NCBI GenBank assembly: GCA_916700875.1
Contig: CAKAKS010000066.1
Location: forward strand, 36,914,716-36,978,715
Direction of reading: 5' to 3'
Length of the DNA stretch: 64,000 nucleotides
Origin: Sebastes aleutianus
Lineage: Eukaryota > Chordata > Actinopteri > Perciformes > Sebastidae
In this document: one piece after another, positions 1 through 12,120 of the stretch
How the letters are laid out: the number at the start of each line of letters is the position of its first letter
Position numbering within the stretch: position 1 is the first letter of the stretch
Program-made: the position numbers and the translations under genes
Notes under the pieces: model-generated
Seen by the model: only the letters and a program-made list of their open reading frames with translations
Told to the model about the DNA's origin: nothing
The model's database searches: none

Positions 1-687
1 AAGTGGGAGGATGCGATCAGAGAAACAGGCTTCGGATCCAACTTGGCCGATCTGGACCTCCATTCAACTTTTCTATTAAAACAGTAACACAGATAAAATA
101 TTAATTCTATTGGACTGATGAGAATAAATTCAGAAAGCAATTACCCAAAATACAAAAATCAAAGAGCAAAGAGTGTCTATTGATTCGTCCCAGAAAGAGC
201 TGGAACTAGAATAGTAGCATCCATAATTCCCCATTTGACCACCGGGAAAAGGCACATCGACTGATCACAGATCAGTGTGTTTAAATAGCTCAAGAGGGAC
301 AGACTCCTGTTTGTAATGCTCTGACAAAGAGAGAGAGAATCAGAGCCCACTGTGAACATATTGACCATCCACACAAAGATCAGTCAGCTGACGGACAGCT
401 CCCAGAAATAAACTCCACATAGCAAATGTGTTGATGTGTTGATGGAGACTCAGAGATTTAAACATCTAGAATTCACCACAGAGGTACAATGAAGGACAGG
501 CTCTCTGTCGCCTCTCTAATGGTTGTATAGATCTGGACAGAAAGGTTGCACCTTTCCAAAAAAGCAGCCGAAGATGCCAATGTGAGATGTTGTTAAAAGC
601 TTAGCACCGCTTTATGGCTCCAGTAAATGGATTCTCCTGCAGACTGTGTGGTCACTGGGGAAACAGCCTGCAGGCAGAGCCATACAG
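1..687. other. Presumed bcr intron 1, no gene recognised
   Basis: No coding pattern is seen. About 85 bases at 268-350 resemble 7852-7935 (shared words include AATAGCTCA, CAGACTCCTG and GTAATG), so this may be a copy of an unidentified dispersed element. The assignment to bcr intron 1 is inferred from bcr orientation and known intron size. Confidence 0.5.
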
Positions 688-3600
688 GAGGACTGGTTAA
701 AGGGTGGTGCTCTTCAGACAGGGGGACTGGTTAAAGGGTGGTGCTCTCAAGACAGGGGGACTGGTTAAAGGGTGGTGCTCTTCAGACAGGGGGACTGGTT
801 AAAGGGTGGTGCTCTCAAGACAGGGGGACTGGTTAAAGGGTGGTGCTCTTCAGACAGGGGGACTGGTTAAAGGGTGGTGCTCTCCAGACAGGGGGACTGG
901 TTAAAGGGTGGTGCTCTCAAGACAGGGGGACTGGTTAAAGGGTGGTGCTCTTCAGACAGGGGGACTGGTTAAAGGGTGGTGCTCTCCAGACAGGGGGACT
1001 GGTTAAAGGGTGGTGCTCTCCAGACAGAGGGACTGGTTAAAGGGTGGTGCTCTCCAGACAGGGGGACTGGTTAAAGGGTGGTGCTCTCCAGACAGAGGGA
1101 CTGGTTAAAGGGTGGTGCTCTTCAGACAGGGGAACTGGTTAAAGGGTGGTGCTCTTCAGACAGGGGAACTGGTTAAAGGGTGGTGCTCTTCAGACAGGGG
1201 GACTGGTTAAAGGGTAGTGCTCTTCAGACAGAGGAACTGGTTAAAGGGTGGTGCTCTTCAGACAGGGGGACTGGTTAAAGGGTAGTGCTCTTCAGACAGA
1301 GGAACTGGTTAAAGGGTGGTGCTCTTCAGACAGGGGGACTGGTTAAAGGGTGGTGCTCTTCAGACAGGGGGACTGGTCAAAGGGTGGTGCTCTTCAGACA
1401 GAGGGACTGGTTAAAGGGTGGTGCTCTTCAGAGAGGGGAACTGGTTAAAGGGTGGTGCTCTCCAGACAGGGGAAATGGTTAAAGGGTGGTGCTCTTCAGA
1501 CAGGGGGACTGGTCAAAGGGTGGTGCTCTTCAGACAGAGGGACTGGTTAAAGGGTGGTGCTCTTCAGAGAGGGGAACTGGTTAAAGGGTGGTGCTCTCCA
1601 GACAGGGGAAATGGTTAAAGGGTGGTGCTCTCCAGACAGGGGGACTGGTTAAAGGGTGGTGCTCTTCAGACAGGGGAACTGGTTAAAGGGTGGTGCTCTT
1701 CAGACAGGGGAACTGGTTAAAGGGTGGTGCTCTTCAGACAGGGGAACTGGTTAAAGGGTGGTGCTCTACAGACAGGGAGACTGGTTAAAGGGTGGTGCTC
1801 TTCAGACAGGGGGACTTGTTAAAGGGTGGTGCTCTTCAGAGAGGGGAACTGGTTAAAGGGTGGTGCTCTTCAGAGAGGGGAACTGATTAAAGGGTGGTGC
1901 TCTCCAGACAGGGGGACTGGTTAAAGGGTGGTGCTCTTCAGACAGGGGAACTGGTTAAAGGGTGGTGCTCTCAAGACAGGGGGACTGGTTAAAGGGTGGT
2001 GCTCTTCAGACAGGGGGACTGGTTAAAGGGTGGTGCTCTCCAGACAGGGGGACTGGTTAAAGGGTGGTGCTCTCAAGACAGGGGGACTGGTTAAAGGGTG
2101 GTGCTCTTCAGACAGGGGGACTGGTTAAAGGGTGGTGCTCTCCAGACAGGGGGACTGGTTAAAGGGTGGTGCTCTCCAGACAGAGGGACTGGTTAAAGGG
2201 TGGTGCTCTCCAGACAGGGGGACTGGTTAAAGGGTGGTGCTCTCCAGACAGAGGGACTGGTTAAAGGGTGGTGCTCTTCAGACAGGGGAACTGGTTAAAG
2301 GGTGGTGCTCTTCAGACAGGGGAACTGGTTAAAGGGTGGTGCTCTTCAGACAGGGGGACTGGTTAAAGGGTAGTGCTCTTCAGACAGAGGAACTGGTTAA
2401 AGGGTGGTGCTCTTCAGACAGGGGGACTGGTTAAAGGGTAGTGCTCTTCAGACAGAGGAACTGGTTAAAGGGTGGTGCTCTTCAGACAGGGGGACTGGTT
2501 AAAGGGTGGTGCTCTTCAGACAGGGGGACTGGTCAAAGGGTGGTGCTCTTCAGACAGAGGGACTGGTTAAAGGGTGGTGCTCTTCAGAGAGGGGAACTGG
2601 TTAAAGGGTGGTGCTCTCCAGACAGGGGAAATGGTTAAAGGGTGGTGCTCTTCAGACAGGGGGACTGGTCAAAGGGTGGTGCTCTTCAGACAGAGGGACT
2701 GGTTAAAGGGTGGTGCTCTTCAGAGAGGGGAACTGGTTAAAGGGTGGTGCTCTCCAGACAGGGGAAATGGTTAAAGGGTGGTGCTCTCCAGACAGGGGGA
2801 CTGGTTAAAGGGTGGTGCTCTTCAGACAGGGGAACTGGTTAAAGGGTGGTGCTCTTCAGACAGGGGAACTGGTTAAAGGGTGGTGCTCTTCAGACAGGGG
2901 AACTGGTTAAAGGGTGGTGCTCTACAGACAGGGAGACTGGTTAAAGGGTGGTGCTCTTCAGACAGGGGGACTTGTTAAAGGGTGGTGCTCTTCAGAGAGG
3001 GGAACTGGTTAAAGGGTGGTGCTCTTCAGAGAGGGGAACTGATTAAAGGGTGGTGCTCTCCAGACAGGGGGACTGGTTAAAGGGTGGTGCTCTTCAGACA
3101 GGGGAACTGGTTAAAGGGTGGTGCTCTACAGACAGGGAGACTGGTTAAAGGGTGGTGCTCTTCAGACAGGGGGACTGGTTAAAGGGTGGTGCTCTCCAGA
3201 CATGGAGACTGGTTAAAGGGTGGTGCTATTCAGACAGGGGGACTGGTTAAAGGGTGGTGCGCTCCAGACAATGAGACTGGTTAAAGGGTGGTGCTCTTCA
3301 GACAGGGAGACTGGTTAAAGGATGGTGCTCTTCAGACAGGGGGACTGGTTAAAGGGTGGTGCGCTCCAGACAGGGAGACTGGTTAAAGGGTGGTGCTCTC
3401 CAGACAGGGAGACTGGTTAAAGGATGGTGCTCTCCAGACAGGGGAACTGGTTAAAGGGTGGTGCTCTTCAGACAGGGAGACTGGTTAAAGGGTGGATCTC
3501 TTCAGACAGGGAGACTGGTTAAAGGGTGGTGCTCTTCAGACAGGGAGACTGGTTAAAGGGTGGTGCTCTCCAGAAGGGAGACTGGTTAAAGGGTGGTGCT

Positions 3601-5249
3601 CTCCAGAAGGGAGACTGGCTAAAGGGTGGTGCTCCTCAGACAGGGGGACTGGTTAAAGGGTGGTGCTCTCCAGACAGAGTAATTGGTTAAAGGGTGGTGC
3701 TCTTCTGACAGGGGAACTGGTTAAAGGGTGGTGCTCTTCAAACAGGGAGACTGGTTAAAGGGTGGTGCTCTTCAGACAGAGGAACTGGTTAAAGGGTGGT
3801 GCTCTTCAGACAGGGGAACTGGTTAAAGGGTGGTGCTCTTCAGACAGGGAGACTGGTTAAAGGGTGGTGCTCTCCAGAAGGGAGACTGGTTAAAGGGTGG
3901 TGCTCTCCAGACAGGGGAACTGGTTAAAGGGTGGTGCTCTCCAGAAGGGAGACTGGCTAAAGGGTGGTGCTCTTCAGAAAGGGGGACTGGTTAAAGGGTG
4001 GTGCTCTTCAGACAGGGGAACTGGTTAAAGGGTGGTGCTCTTCAGACAGGGGAACTGGTTAAAGGGTGGTGCTCTTTAGACAGAGGAACTGGTTAAAGGG
4101 TGGTGCTCTTCAGACAGGGGGACTGGTTAAAGGGTGGTGCTCTCCAGACAGGGGGACTGGTTAAAGGGTGGTGCTCCTCAGACAGGGGGACTGGTTAAAG
4201 GGTGGTGCTCTCCAGACAGAGTAACTGGTTAAAGGGTGGTGCTCTTCTGACAGGGGAACTGGTTAAAGGGTGGTGCTCTTCAGACAGAGGAACTGGTTAA
4301 AGGGTGGTGCTCTTCAGACAGGGGAACTGGTTAAAGGTTGGTGCTCTTCAGACAGGGAGACTGGTTAAAGGGTGGTGCTCTCCAGAAGGGAGACTGGTTA
4401 AAGGGTGGTGCTCTCCAGACAGGGGAACTGGTTAAAGGGTGGTGCTCTCCAGAAGGGAGACTGGCTAAAGGGTGGTGCTCTTCAGATAGGGGGACTGGTT
4501 AAAGGGTGGTGCTCTTCAGACAGGGGAACTGGTTAAAGGGTGGTGCTCTTCAGACAGAGGAACTGGTTAAAGGGTGGTGCTCTTCAGACAGGGGGACTGG
4601 TTAAAGGGTGGTGCTCTTCAGACAGGGGGACTGGTTAAAGGGTGGTGCTCTTCAGAAAGAGGAACACGGTTAAAGGGTGGTGCTCTTCAGACAGAGGAAC
4701 TGGTTAAAGGGTGGTGCTCTTCAGACAGGGGGACTGGTTAAAGGGTGGTGCTCTTCAGACAGGGGGACTGGTTAAAGGGTGGTGCTCTTCAGACAGAGGA
4801 ACTGGTTAAAGGGTGGTGCTCTTCAGACAGAGGGACTGGTTAAAGGGTGGTGCTCTTCAGAGAGGGGAACTGGTTAAAGGGTGGTGCTCTCCAGACAGGG
4901 GGACTGGTTAAAGGGTGGTGCTCTGCAGACAGGGGAACTGGTTAAAGGGTGGTGCTCTTCAGACAGGGGAACTGGTTAAAGGGTGGTGCTCTACAGACAG
5001 GGAGACTGGTTAAAGGGTGGTACTCTTCAGACAGGGGGACTGGTTAAAGGGTGGTGCGCTCCAGACAGGGAGACTGGTTAAAGGATGGTGCTCTCCAGAC
5101 AGGGGAACTGGTTAAAGGTTGGTGCTCTTCAGACAGGGAGACTGGTTAAAGGGTGGTGCTCTCCAGACAGGGGGACTGGTTAAAGGGTGGTGCTCTTCAG
5201 ACAGGGGGACTGGTTAAAGGGTGGTGCTCTTCAGACAGGGGGACTGGTA
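688..5249. repeat. 34-bp minisatellite, about 134 copies
   Basis: The unit is GACTGGTTAAAGGGTGGTGC followed by TCTTCAGACAGGGG (34 bases), with small variants (CTCTCCAG, CTCTCAAG, GAGAGG for GACAGG, an 'AAGGGAG' short form). A block is duplicated at an offset of exactly 1156 bases, which is 34 units: 1285-1482 equals 2441-2638 and 1418-1618 equals 2574-2774. The second half is more varied. Short open frames here are repeat artefacts. Confidence 0.97.
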
Positions 5250-5309
5250 GTTTTCCTCACTTCATGATTGATCTTTAATGCACTTCACAGTGAATCTTTG
5301 GTGACACCC

Positions 5310-5578
5310 TGGACAGGTCACCAGACTATCACAGGGCTGACACATAGAGACAGACAACCATTCACACTCACATTCACACCTACGGGACATTTAGAGTCAA
5401 CAACGAACCTAACTTGCATGTCTTTGGACTGTGGGAGGAAACCTGAGAACCCGGAGAAAACCCACGCTAACACGGGGAGAACATACTAACTCCACACAGA
5501 AGGACCCCAAGCTGGGTTTGAATCGGCGACCGTCTTGCTGTGAGGTGACGGTGCTAACCACTGCACCACCCTGCAGCC
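5310..5578 (+). repeat. Dispersed teleost repeat, copy 1
   Basis: It is nearly identical to the longer copy at 62695-63050: both contain CACCCTGGACAGGTCACCAG, TTTGGACTGTGGGAGGAAAC and AACTCCACACAGAAGGACCC and end in a 'GCTAACCACTGCACCACC' type tail. I recognise it as a family that is abundant in many fish genomes, but do not recall its formal name. This copy lacks the 5' part and abuts the minisatellite. Confidence 0.8.
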
Positions 5579-5639
5579 CAGATTAACAAAAAGAATAAAT
5601 AAAATCTAAATTGATGTAGCAGAGGCTAAGACATCTCGT

Positions 5640-5783
5640 GTCGAGCTCCTGGACCCTGCGTTTCCCATAATGCTACCGCTACACTATGTTAGCAGCTCTG
5701 TGAGGCTGCACAGCAGTGCTTTCAAGCTAAATGCTAATGTGAGCATGCTAACATGCTGATGTTTAGGAGGTATTGTTTACCAT
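5640..5783 (+). repeat. 5' part of a dispersed teleost repeat, interrupted by a DNA element
   Basis: The words GAGCATGCTAACATGCTGAT and GTTTAGGAGGTATTGTTTAC belong to a repeat common in spiny-rayed fish. Its continuation is at 7017-7490 (TTTACCATCTTAGTTTAGCG onward), so the element at 5784-7016 has inserted into it. Confidence 0.65.
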
Positions 5784-7016
5784 GGCTGTATTCGAAACCG
5801 CATACTGCATACTACTGAGGAGCGCAGTATGCAGTATACAGTACATACTGCATACTGCGTTCCTGAGTAGTATGCAGTATGTGACAGTTAAAGTGATGTA
5901 TTTAGCAGTATGCTAGACGAGGCTTAATTAGCCTTTAAACCAGCTCTTAAAGCACAGGACAAAAAAACAAACTTGTACCACTATTACAATATTATCAAAA
6001 AATATAACTTTGATTTTGTTGTTTATGTTCTGCTTGTTTACTTTATAAGATACTGCAGGTTTAAACTATTTATTCTAACAGCTCATAATGAAGTCCGACA
6101 AACAGGATCATCAACGAGGAGAGACGGGAAATATAAAATATTCATCCACAACATTTACTAGTTACTCAAACTGCTTTTTCAGTTACAGCAAAAAAAAAAG
6201 TGGACTGAGCTCCCTCCAGATATTAGAGAAATGCTAAAAAAGTGTCATGTTGTCTCAGCAGGAATCTCTCTGCCCCGTCAGAAGCTGCTCTTTCCCTCTC
6301 ATCTTCCCTCGCCACTCTGCTGTTCTGCAGCCGCTCTGTGAGCGTCACTGGCCGGCTCTCCAGCGAGCTACACCCGTGGGCAATTGTGGAGCTTTTTAAC
6401 TCTGAAAAAGGCAAATAAACACAGGCTCCTGTTAATTTATAATGGACATCTGTGTTGTGATATTTAAACAAACTATCCGTCAACAAGGAAATAAAAGCCT
6501 CTTGTCTATGAGACCGGAGTGAGCTCCAGCAGCTCATAGCGTCTCTGAGCGTGACTACCCGGCTTGCTGGCAGCGACCCGGGCAGGCACTAGCTGGCTGT
6601 CGAGGTATTTTGTGGAGCTTCTAAACTCCGACAACGGTGGAACAAATGTTCGATTCGCCATCTAACTTCGTAAAACTGCCGATATTAATAATCTACACAG
6701 TTAATTTCTCGCCTCAAAAACTTTCAGAAGTGAATTTAGTGTTGAAATAGCTACAAAAAACGTAAAAAACGAGCAGCTTTTGGCTGCTGTTTTTGTACCC
6801 GCAGCCTGTACTGTTCCAGCGCTTTGCATTGTGGGATACAGTAGGCGAGATAGACTGGTCCGATGCATACTGGAGAATTTTTCCAAATCAGTACGTCATC
6901 CGGGTATTTTTGGCATACTGGAGATTTTGCTTTTGTTCGCATACTGCATACTACATACTACATTTTGGCCAAATCAGTACGTACTACTAGTATAGTATGC
7001 GGTTTCGAATACAGCC
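5784..7016. mobile_element. Non-autonomous DNA transposon, hAT-like, 1.23 kb
   Basis: The ends are perfect inverted copies, GGCTGTATTCGAAACCGCAT plus ACT on the left and its complement on the right. Subterminal sequence is rich in CATACTGCATACTAC-type words at both ends. No transposase domain is seen; internal open frames of up to 104 codons resemble nothing I know. GTTTACCAT stands on both sides (5775-5783 and 7020-7028), which could be a target duplication, but the host repeat also has a similar word there, so superfamily assignment is tentative. Confidence 0.75.
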
Positions 7017-7490
7017 AACGTTTACCATCTTAGTTTAGCGTGTTAGCAAGCTAACACTTATTCTCATTAAACCCAAAGTCCAGCTGACGCTGATGGGAAT
7101 GTCATCAGTTCCGCAGGTATTTATCGAAAAACCAAAGTATTGGACAAATTGAAATTGTGACCTGATGGCGGCGCTAAATCACAGTCAGAGGATCACTAAC
7201 GTTATTACAATTATTCCTGAGGGGAACATGAATATCCGTGCTAAATATCATGGCAATCGATACAATAGTTGTTGACATAGACATTTCACTCAAAACCACA
7301 AATGACAACCTCAAGGTGGGACCAGAAGAAAAGGATGAGGAGGAACACCAGAGTCAGTAGGATCCATCCTCAGGAGACCATGAATGTGCTAAACATCATG
7401 GAAATTCATGCAATAGTTGTGGAGATATTTCAGTCTGGAGCAAAGTGGTGCACAGTCCGACCGACAGACAGCATGGCCAAACATTTGTAG
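7017..7490 (+). repeat. 3' part of the interrupted dispersed repeat
   Basis: Words such as AACCAAAGTATTGGACAAAT, TCAGAGGATCACTAACGTTA and TTTCACTCAAAACCACAAAT are typical of this abundant fish repeat, and two partial internal repeats (CATGGCAATCGAT, CATGGAAATTCAT) follow. It continues the fragment that ends at 5783. Confidence 0.65.
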
Positions 7491-8602
7491 TGTCCACCAA
7501 AATCCACTCATCACTTGAGTCATTTTCTCAGACTTGACAAAGCTCCTCAAGAGCCACACGAGACATTAAACAACTGTTTGGAGCAAATTGACTTTGACAT
7601 GTTAAATAGACAGAGCCTCCCTTTAACCTTATTCTGTTTCTGTATGGCTAAAGCAGAAAACTATAAAACTGTTAGCCGACAGATGATCATCACGTCCTGG
7701 GCCATCTGAAGGCCCTTCAGGCCGCAGGCTGGTGGAGGCAGCGAGGCCCACCAGCACTCGTCTCTGATCTGCTGTAGGGCGGCCTACAATTAGTGCCAGT
7801 CATTGAGCAGGGGAGGTCAGAATTGGGCCGCCCAGCCAAGCACACCTACTAATCAGTGTGTGTTGAAATAGCTCAGAGTGGTCAGACTCCTGCTTGTAAT
7901 GTGCTGCATAACAGAGAGAATCAAAGCCCAATAATGACTGTCTGTCCAGGCTGTGAAAATAAACATCTGTACAATGAAGCACATGTTGGCTATACGTATA
8001 GATTAGCTTTACTGAGGCAGAAGGGAATAACAGCATGTCTAATATGGTACAGTATAGCTAGTTAGTCCTATTGGGTTATCTTACTGGGGAATTATTCTGA
8101 TCCCACTGTAGAATTCATACTGGAGCCTGGCCAGTCCTTAGGCTCGTACAGCCTTATGTTTGTGTTGTTACAGCGAACATAACTGCTTATTATTGGCAGA
8201 TGATGAACACACATGAAAAATCACAGTGACCTCCAGGTATGATCAAATATTCATTTGCATGTCTGAATAGAATTAAATATTAGTGAACAGACCTCACCTG
8301 ATGTGCTGTAATGTGATTGGCTCAGTCATAATATGCCTAGCAACGCAGGTTTTACAGCACAGGTATGCATTTAGCAGGTCGGTTCAAGCTAACGCTGTGG
8401 GCTCAGTATCCAACCAATCAGTCATCACAGATTTAGAAAGCATTTGCTTTGTTTCGCTAAATTACAAAACCTAATCAGCATCCCTCCCTGATGTCATAGT
8501 GATGTCATCAGGGATGTCATAGTGATGTCATAGTGATGTCATCAGGGATGTCATCAGGGATGTCATAGTGATGTCATCAGGCATATCTGGGCTTGGACAC
8601 TA
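7491..8602. other. bcr intron 1 sequence with a short GATGTCAT repeat
   Basis: No gene is seen. 7852-7935 resembles 268-350. At 8486-8580 there is a small array of GATGTCATAGTGATGTCATC words. The 3' end (8580-8602) has a related uninterrupted counterpart at 11395-11460. Confidence 0.6.
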
Positions 8603-8695
8603 TGGCCCTGTTCAGACCTGGTATTAACATGCGTCCTCAGTGATCCGATCACAAGTGGACAGCTTTAAGTACGTTTGTTCACACCTGACCTTCTA

Positions 8696-9848
8696 ATGGC
8701 ATCGGACAAAGGACTTGTCTCTGTACTTGTCTTGTTAGATCTTAGTGCTGCTTTCGATACCATTGACCATCACATCCTATTACAGACTGGAACATTTAAT
8801 TGGCATTAAAGGAACTGCACTAAGTTGGTTTAAGTCCTAGTTATCAGATCGATCTCAGTTTGTACATGTTAACGATGAGTCCTCCATGCACGCCAAAGTT
8901 AGTCACGGAGTTCCACAGGGTTCTGTACTTGGACCAATTCTATTTACCTTATATATGCTTCCCTTAGGCCATGTTATCAGAAAACACTCCATAAACTTTC
9001 ATTGTTATGCAGATGATACCCAATTACATCTATCGATCAAGCCAGATGAAACAAACCAGTTAACTAAACTTCAAGCATGCCTTAAGGACATAAAAACCTG
9101 GATGACCTGCAATTTCCTGATGTTAAACTCAGACAAAACTGAAGTTATTGTACTTGGCCCTGAACGCCTCCGAAACAAATTATCTAATGATATAGTTACT
9201 CTAGATGGCATTGCCCTGGCCTCCAGCACCACCGTAAGGAATCTGGGAGTTATCTTCGATCAGGATATGTCCTTTAACTCTCACATAAAACAAACCTCAA
9301 GGACTGCCTTCTTTCATCTACGTAACATTGCAAAGATCAGACACATCCTGTGTCAAAATGATGCAGAAAAATTAGTCCATGGATTTGTTACCTCTAGACT
9401 CGATTACTGCAACTCCTTATTATCAGGCTGCTCCAATAAGTCTCTAAAGACTCTCCAGTTGATCCAGAATGCTGCAGCACGTGTACTGACAAGAACTAGA
9501 AAAAGAGATCATATTACGCCTGTATTAGCTTCTCTACACTGGCTGCCTGTAAAATCCAGAATAGATTTTAAAATCGTCCTCCTCACCTACAGAGCGCTAA
9601 ACGGTCAGGCCCCATCATATCTTAAAGAGCTCATAGTACCCTACTACCCCACTAAAGCACTGCGCTCACAGAATGCAGGGTTACTTGAGGTTCCTAGAGT
9701 CTCCAAAAGTAGAATGGGAGCGAGAGCCTTCGGCTATCAAGCTCCTCTTCTCTGGAACCAGCTCCCAGTTTCAGTCCGGGAGGCAGACACCCTCTCTACA
9801 TTTAAGAGTAGGCTAAAGACTTTCCTCTTTGATAACGCTTATAGTTAA
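8696..9848 (+). pseudogene. L2 LINE reverse transcriptase, C-terminal fragment, disrupted
   Basis: The open part 8886-9848 (320 codons) has the RT motif [15 protein letters not shown], the catalytic YADD (residues ~42-45 of the frame), [10 protein letters not shown], and the conserved tail [20 protein letters not shown] and [13 protein letters not shown]. Upstream coding continues ([16 protein letters not shown]) but is broken by a frameshift near 8785 and an in-frame TAG near 8840, and the N-terminal part with the endonuclease is absent. It cannot make an active protein. The family assignment to the L2 clade is from motif style and the tail. Confidence 0.88.
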
Positions 9849-10572
9849 GCTGCTATAGGCCTAGACTGCCGGGGGACTTCCTATGACACACTGAGCTCCC
9901 CTCTCCTTCTGTTCATACTCATGTCCCATGTCCATGTTGTTACTAACTTCATTCCAACGCACGGGCATCGATCACAGGGACGTCCCACACCAACACACAT
10001 GGACGTACTGAGGAGAGATGCTGGACAGTGCTGACGAGCTAGCCAGATGTATGGTGGACTGAGACAGCTGGAAGCTCCACTTGAAAGCCCGTCTGGGTAC
10101 GACCCAATGATATCAATTACGATAGTTGTACTATCACTCTTTTACATCCACTACTACTGGTTTTGTGTTATCAGTCCTACTTGTATTAGCTATTACAGCT
10201 GCTAGGCTATTATTGTGGCTGCTTCTCTCTCACTCTCTCTCTCTCTCTCTATCTATCTCTCTCTCTATCTATCTAAATATCCCCCCATTCGGTCTCGGCA
10301 GATGACCGCCCGCCCTGCGCCCGGTTCTGCTCCAGGTTTCTTCCCAGTAATCGGGGAGTTTTTCCTGGCCACAGCGCGCTTGGTGGATCATCTTCAAGCG
10401 TCTTTGAGATCACTAAAAAGCGCTATATAAATCTAATATATTATTATTATGTTGGGTCTCTAAACTATGGTGTACGGTCTAAGACCTGCTCTATATATGA
10501 AGCGTCTTGAGATAACTGCTGTTGTGATTTGACGCTATACAAAGATAAATTGAATTGAATTGAATTGAATTA
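8696..10572 (+). mobile_element. L2-type LINE, 5'-truncated
   Basis: The body encodes the C-terminal part of a reverse transcriptase and the element ends in a tandem ATTGAATTGAATTG tail at 10540-10571, characteristic of fish L2 elements. A TC/TATC microsatellite lies at 10225-10275 in its 3' region. The 5' junction falls inside the inverted-repeat element, so it inserted after that element. Confidence 0.85.
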
Positions 10573-11309
10573 AAATGCGTCTCCACATGCGTCTTCAGTG
10601 GTCACTTGTGATCTGATCTCACTTCCCCGCTCTATATGCAAATAAACACGTAGTAAACACACGGCTAATAGCAGCCGATGTGACCTAATATTACAGGAAT
10701 GTCAGTAGTAATATCCTACATATTCGTTAATTCTGGTACATTGTATGAACATCAAACTAAAAGGTTATTGTACCTGCGGTCCCCGGGGACCTCCGCGCCA
10801 CCAGCCGGCACCGCTGCTTTTGCCAGACAACAGCCTGAAGGGGTACAGCGCTCCAGAGAGCGGGGAAGACAGAGAACAGGTGGGCGGGCGGTCGGGTGTC
10901 AGCTCCGCGCAAAGCAGCGGAACAAAAACAGCGACACATCTCCGACAGTATGATGATAATGCACTTCACGTGCCTAGTCTACATCCAGTAGAGCACAGAG
11001 GGCATTTCCTGGCTGACAATCGACCGTGTCTGCCTGTTTATTCACCTGAGGGGCGCGGTGACCCCGCGGATCACAGCTGGACATCAGATGAGTAGGCGGT
11101 CCTTAATGAGGCCCAGGACGCATTCGCGTACACACTGCTAAAAGAATGTAGTCATATGTGGCCCAGACCACCTCTGAATGTGGTCTGAGAGATCCGTCTT
11201 CAATGCGTCCTCAATGCGTCTTGAGTGTGTTCACACCTGTACTTAGAGCTGTCCACTTGTGATCGGATCACTGAGGACGCATGTTAATACCAGGTGTGAA
11301 CAGGGTCTA

Positions 11310-12120
11310 GGACTTTATAACAGAAACTGTGTGTTACAAATGGTGTTTGACTTAAGAATAGCATTGTCGGGCTGTATGGTGTCTGCTGTGGCTCTGATGA
11401 TGTCATAGTGATGTCATCGGGTTATCTGGGCTTGAAGACCACAGTTTTATAACAGAAAGCTTGCGTTGCAAATTTAGGGCATGGAGTTTGAAAAACATGG
11501 GAGTTTACCCAACCCCCCAGGAAGAGCGCCGGTCGTTGATGCCAACTTTCATAGTGGCCAAACAGCGGTACTACAACTTCCGTGTCCGTCACGTGATGCC
11601 ATCGGGCCCAAAAAGACTTTTCCCATAGAACACTCTAATAGCCCTTATTTAAATCATCAGGTCCTAAGAGTTATGAAATGCACTAACAGCTGAATCCAGA
11701 GTTATTTCCCTTTCTCCGTTCATGTGAGTGAGACCCAGACCGAGGCTGGAGCACCAAGCCGCGACGACGGCGTGAGGTTTGGACCCCGTTACCGAGTCAT
11801 GTGACCGAGTCATGTGACAGAGCGGACGCTACTGCGCCTGCTCTATGGGCCCAATGGATGAGGAAGATCACCGGATGATCCGGGTACTTTTCCAGGCGGA
11901 AGTGGAGTCATTTAAGCTTCATACACCACTCACTCAGATAGGAATGAATGGGGTCCCGCCTCCAACGCTGGATCCCCTTCTCTTTATACATCCATGAGTT
12001 TACCAGGCAGAGAGGGTCTAAAAAAGAGTGACAACCCAGCTGCATTATGGGAAATGTAAGGTTTTTGGAGCTTGACCCATACTATGCACTAAAAGTCAGG
12101 ATATCTGGTCCACTGCTAAT
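11310..12120. other. bcr intron 1 sequence, no gene recognised
   Basis: 11395-11460 is a diverged duplicate of the flanks of the element at 8603-11307. Nothing else recognisable is present. Confidence 0.5.

Larger units (their letters stand above)
8603..11307. mobile_element. DNA element with ~80-bp inverted ends, split by an L2 LINE
   Basis: The left end (8604-8690: GGCCCTGTTCAGACCTGGTA, TTAACATGCGTCCTCAGTGA) and right end (11223-11306, complement) are imperfect inverted repeats of about 80 bases, with TA at each boundary (8601-8602 and 11308-11309). Subterminal GCGTCTTCA/GCGTCCTCA words recur at 10575-10620 and 11190-11225. No transposase is recognised. Flanks at 8580-8602 and 11310-11340 are matched by an unoccupied related sequence at 11395-11460, which helps fix the borders. 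Confidence 0.7.

Noticed and set aside
1285..2774. Short repeated open frames in the 34-bp array
   Set aside because: Period-derived and identical at a 1156-base offset; no start context or coding signal.
688..5249. CRISPR-like array
   Set aside because: Units are contiguous with no unique spacers, and the genome is vertebrate.
6223..6537. 104-codon minus-strand frame inside the hAT-like element
   Set aside because: No transposase motif or other similarity; probably chance in a non-autonomous element.
5775..7028. GTTTACCAT as a proven 9-base target duplication
   Set aside because: The host repeat naturally carries a similar word at this place, and three extra bases lie between the right end and the second copy.
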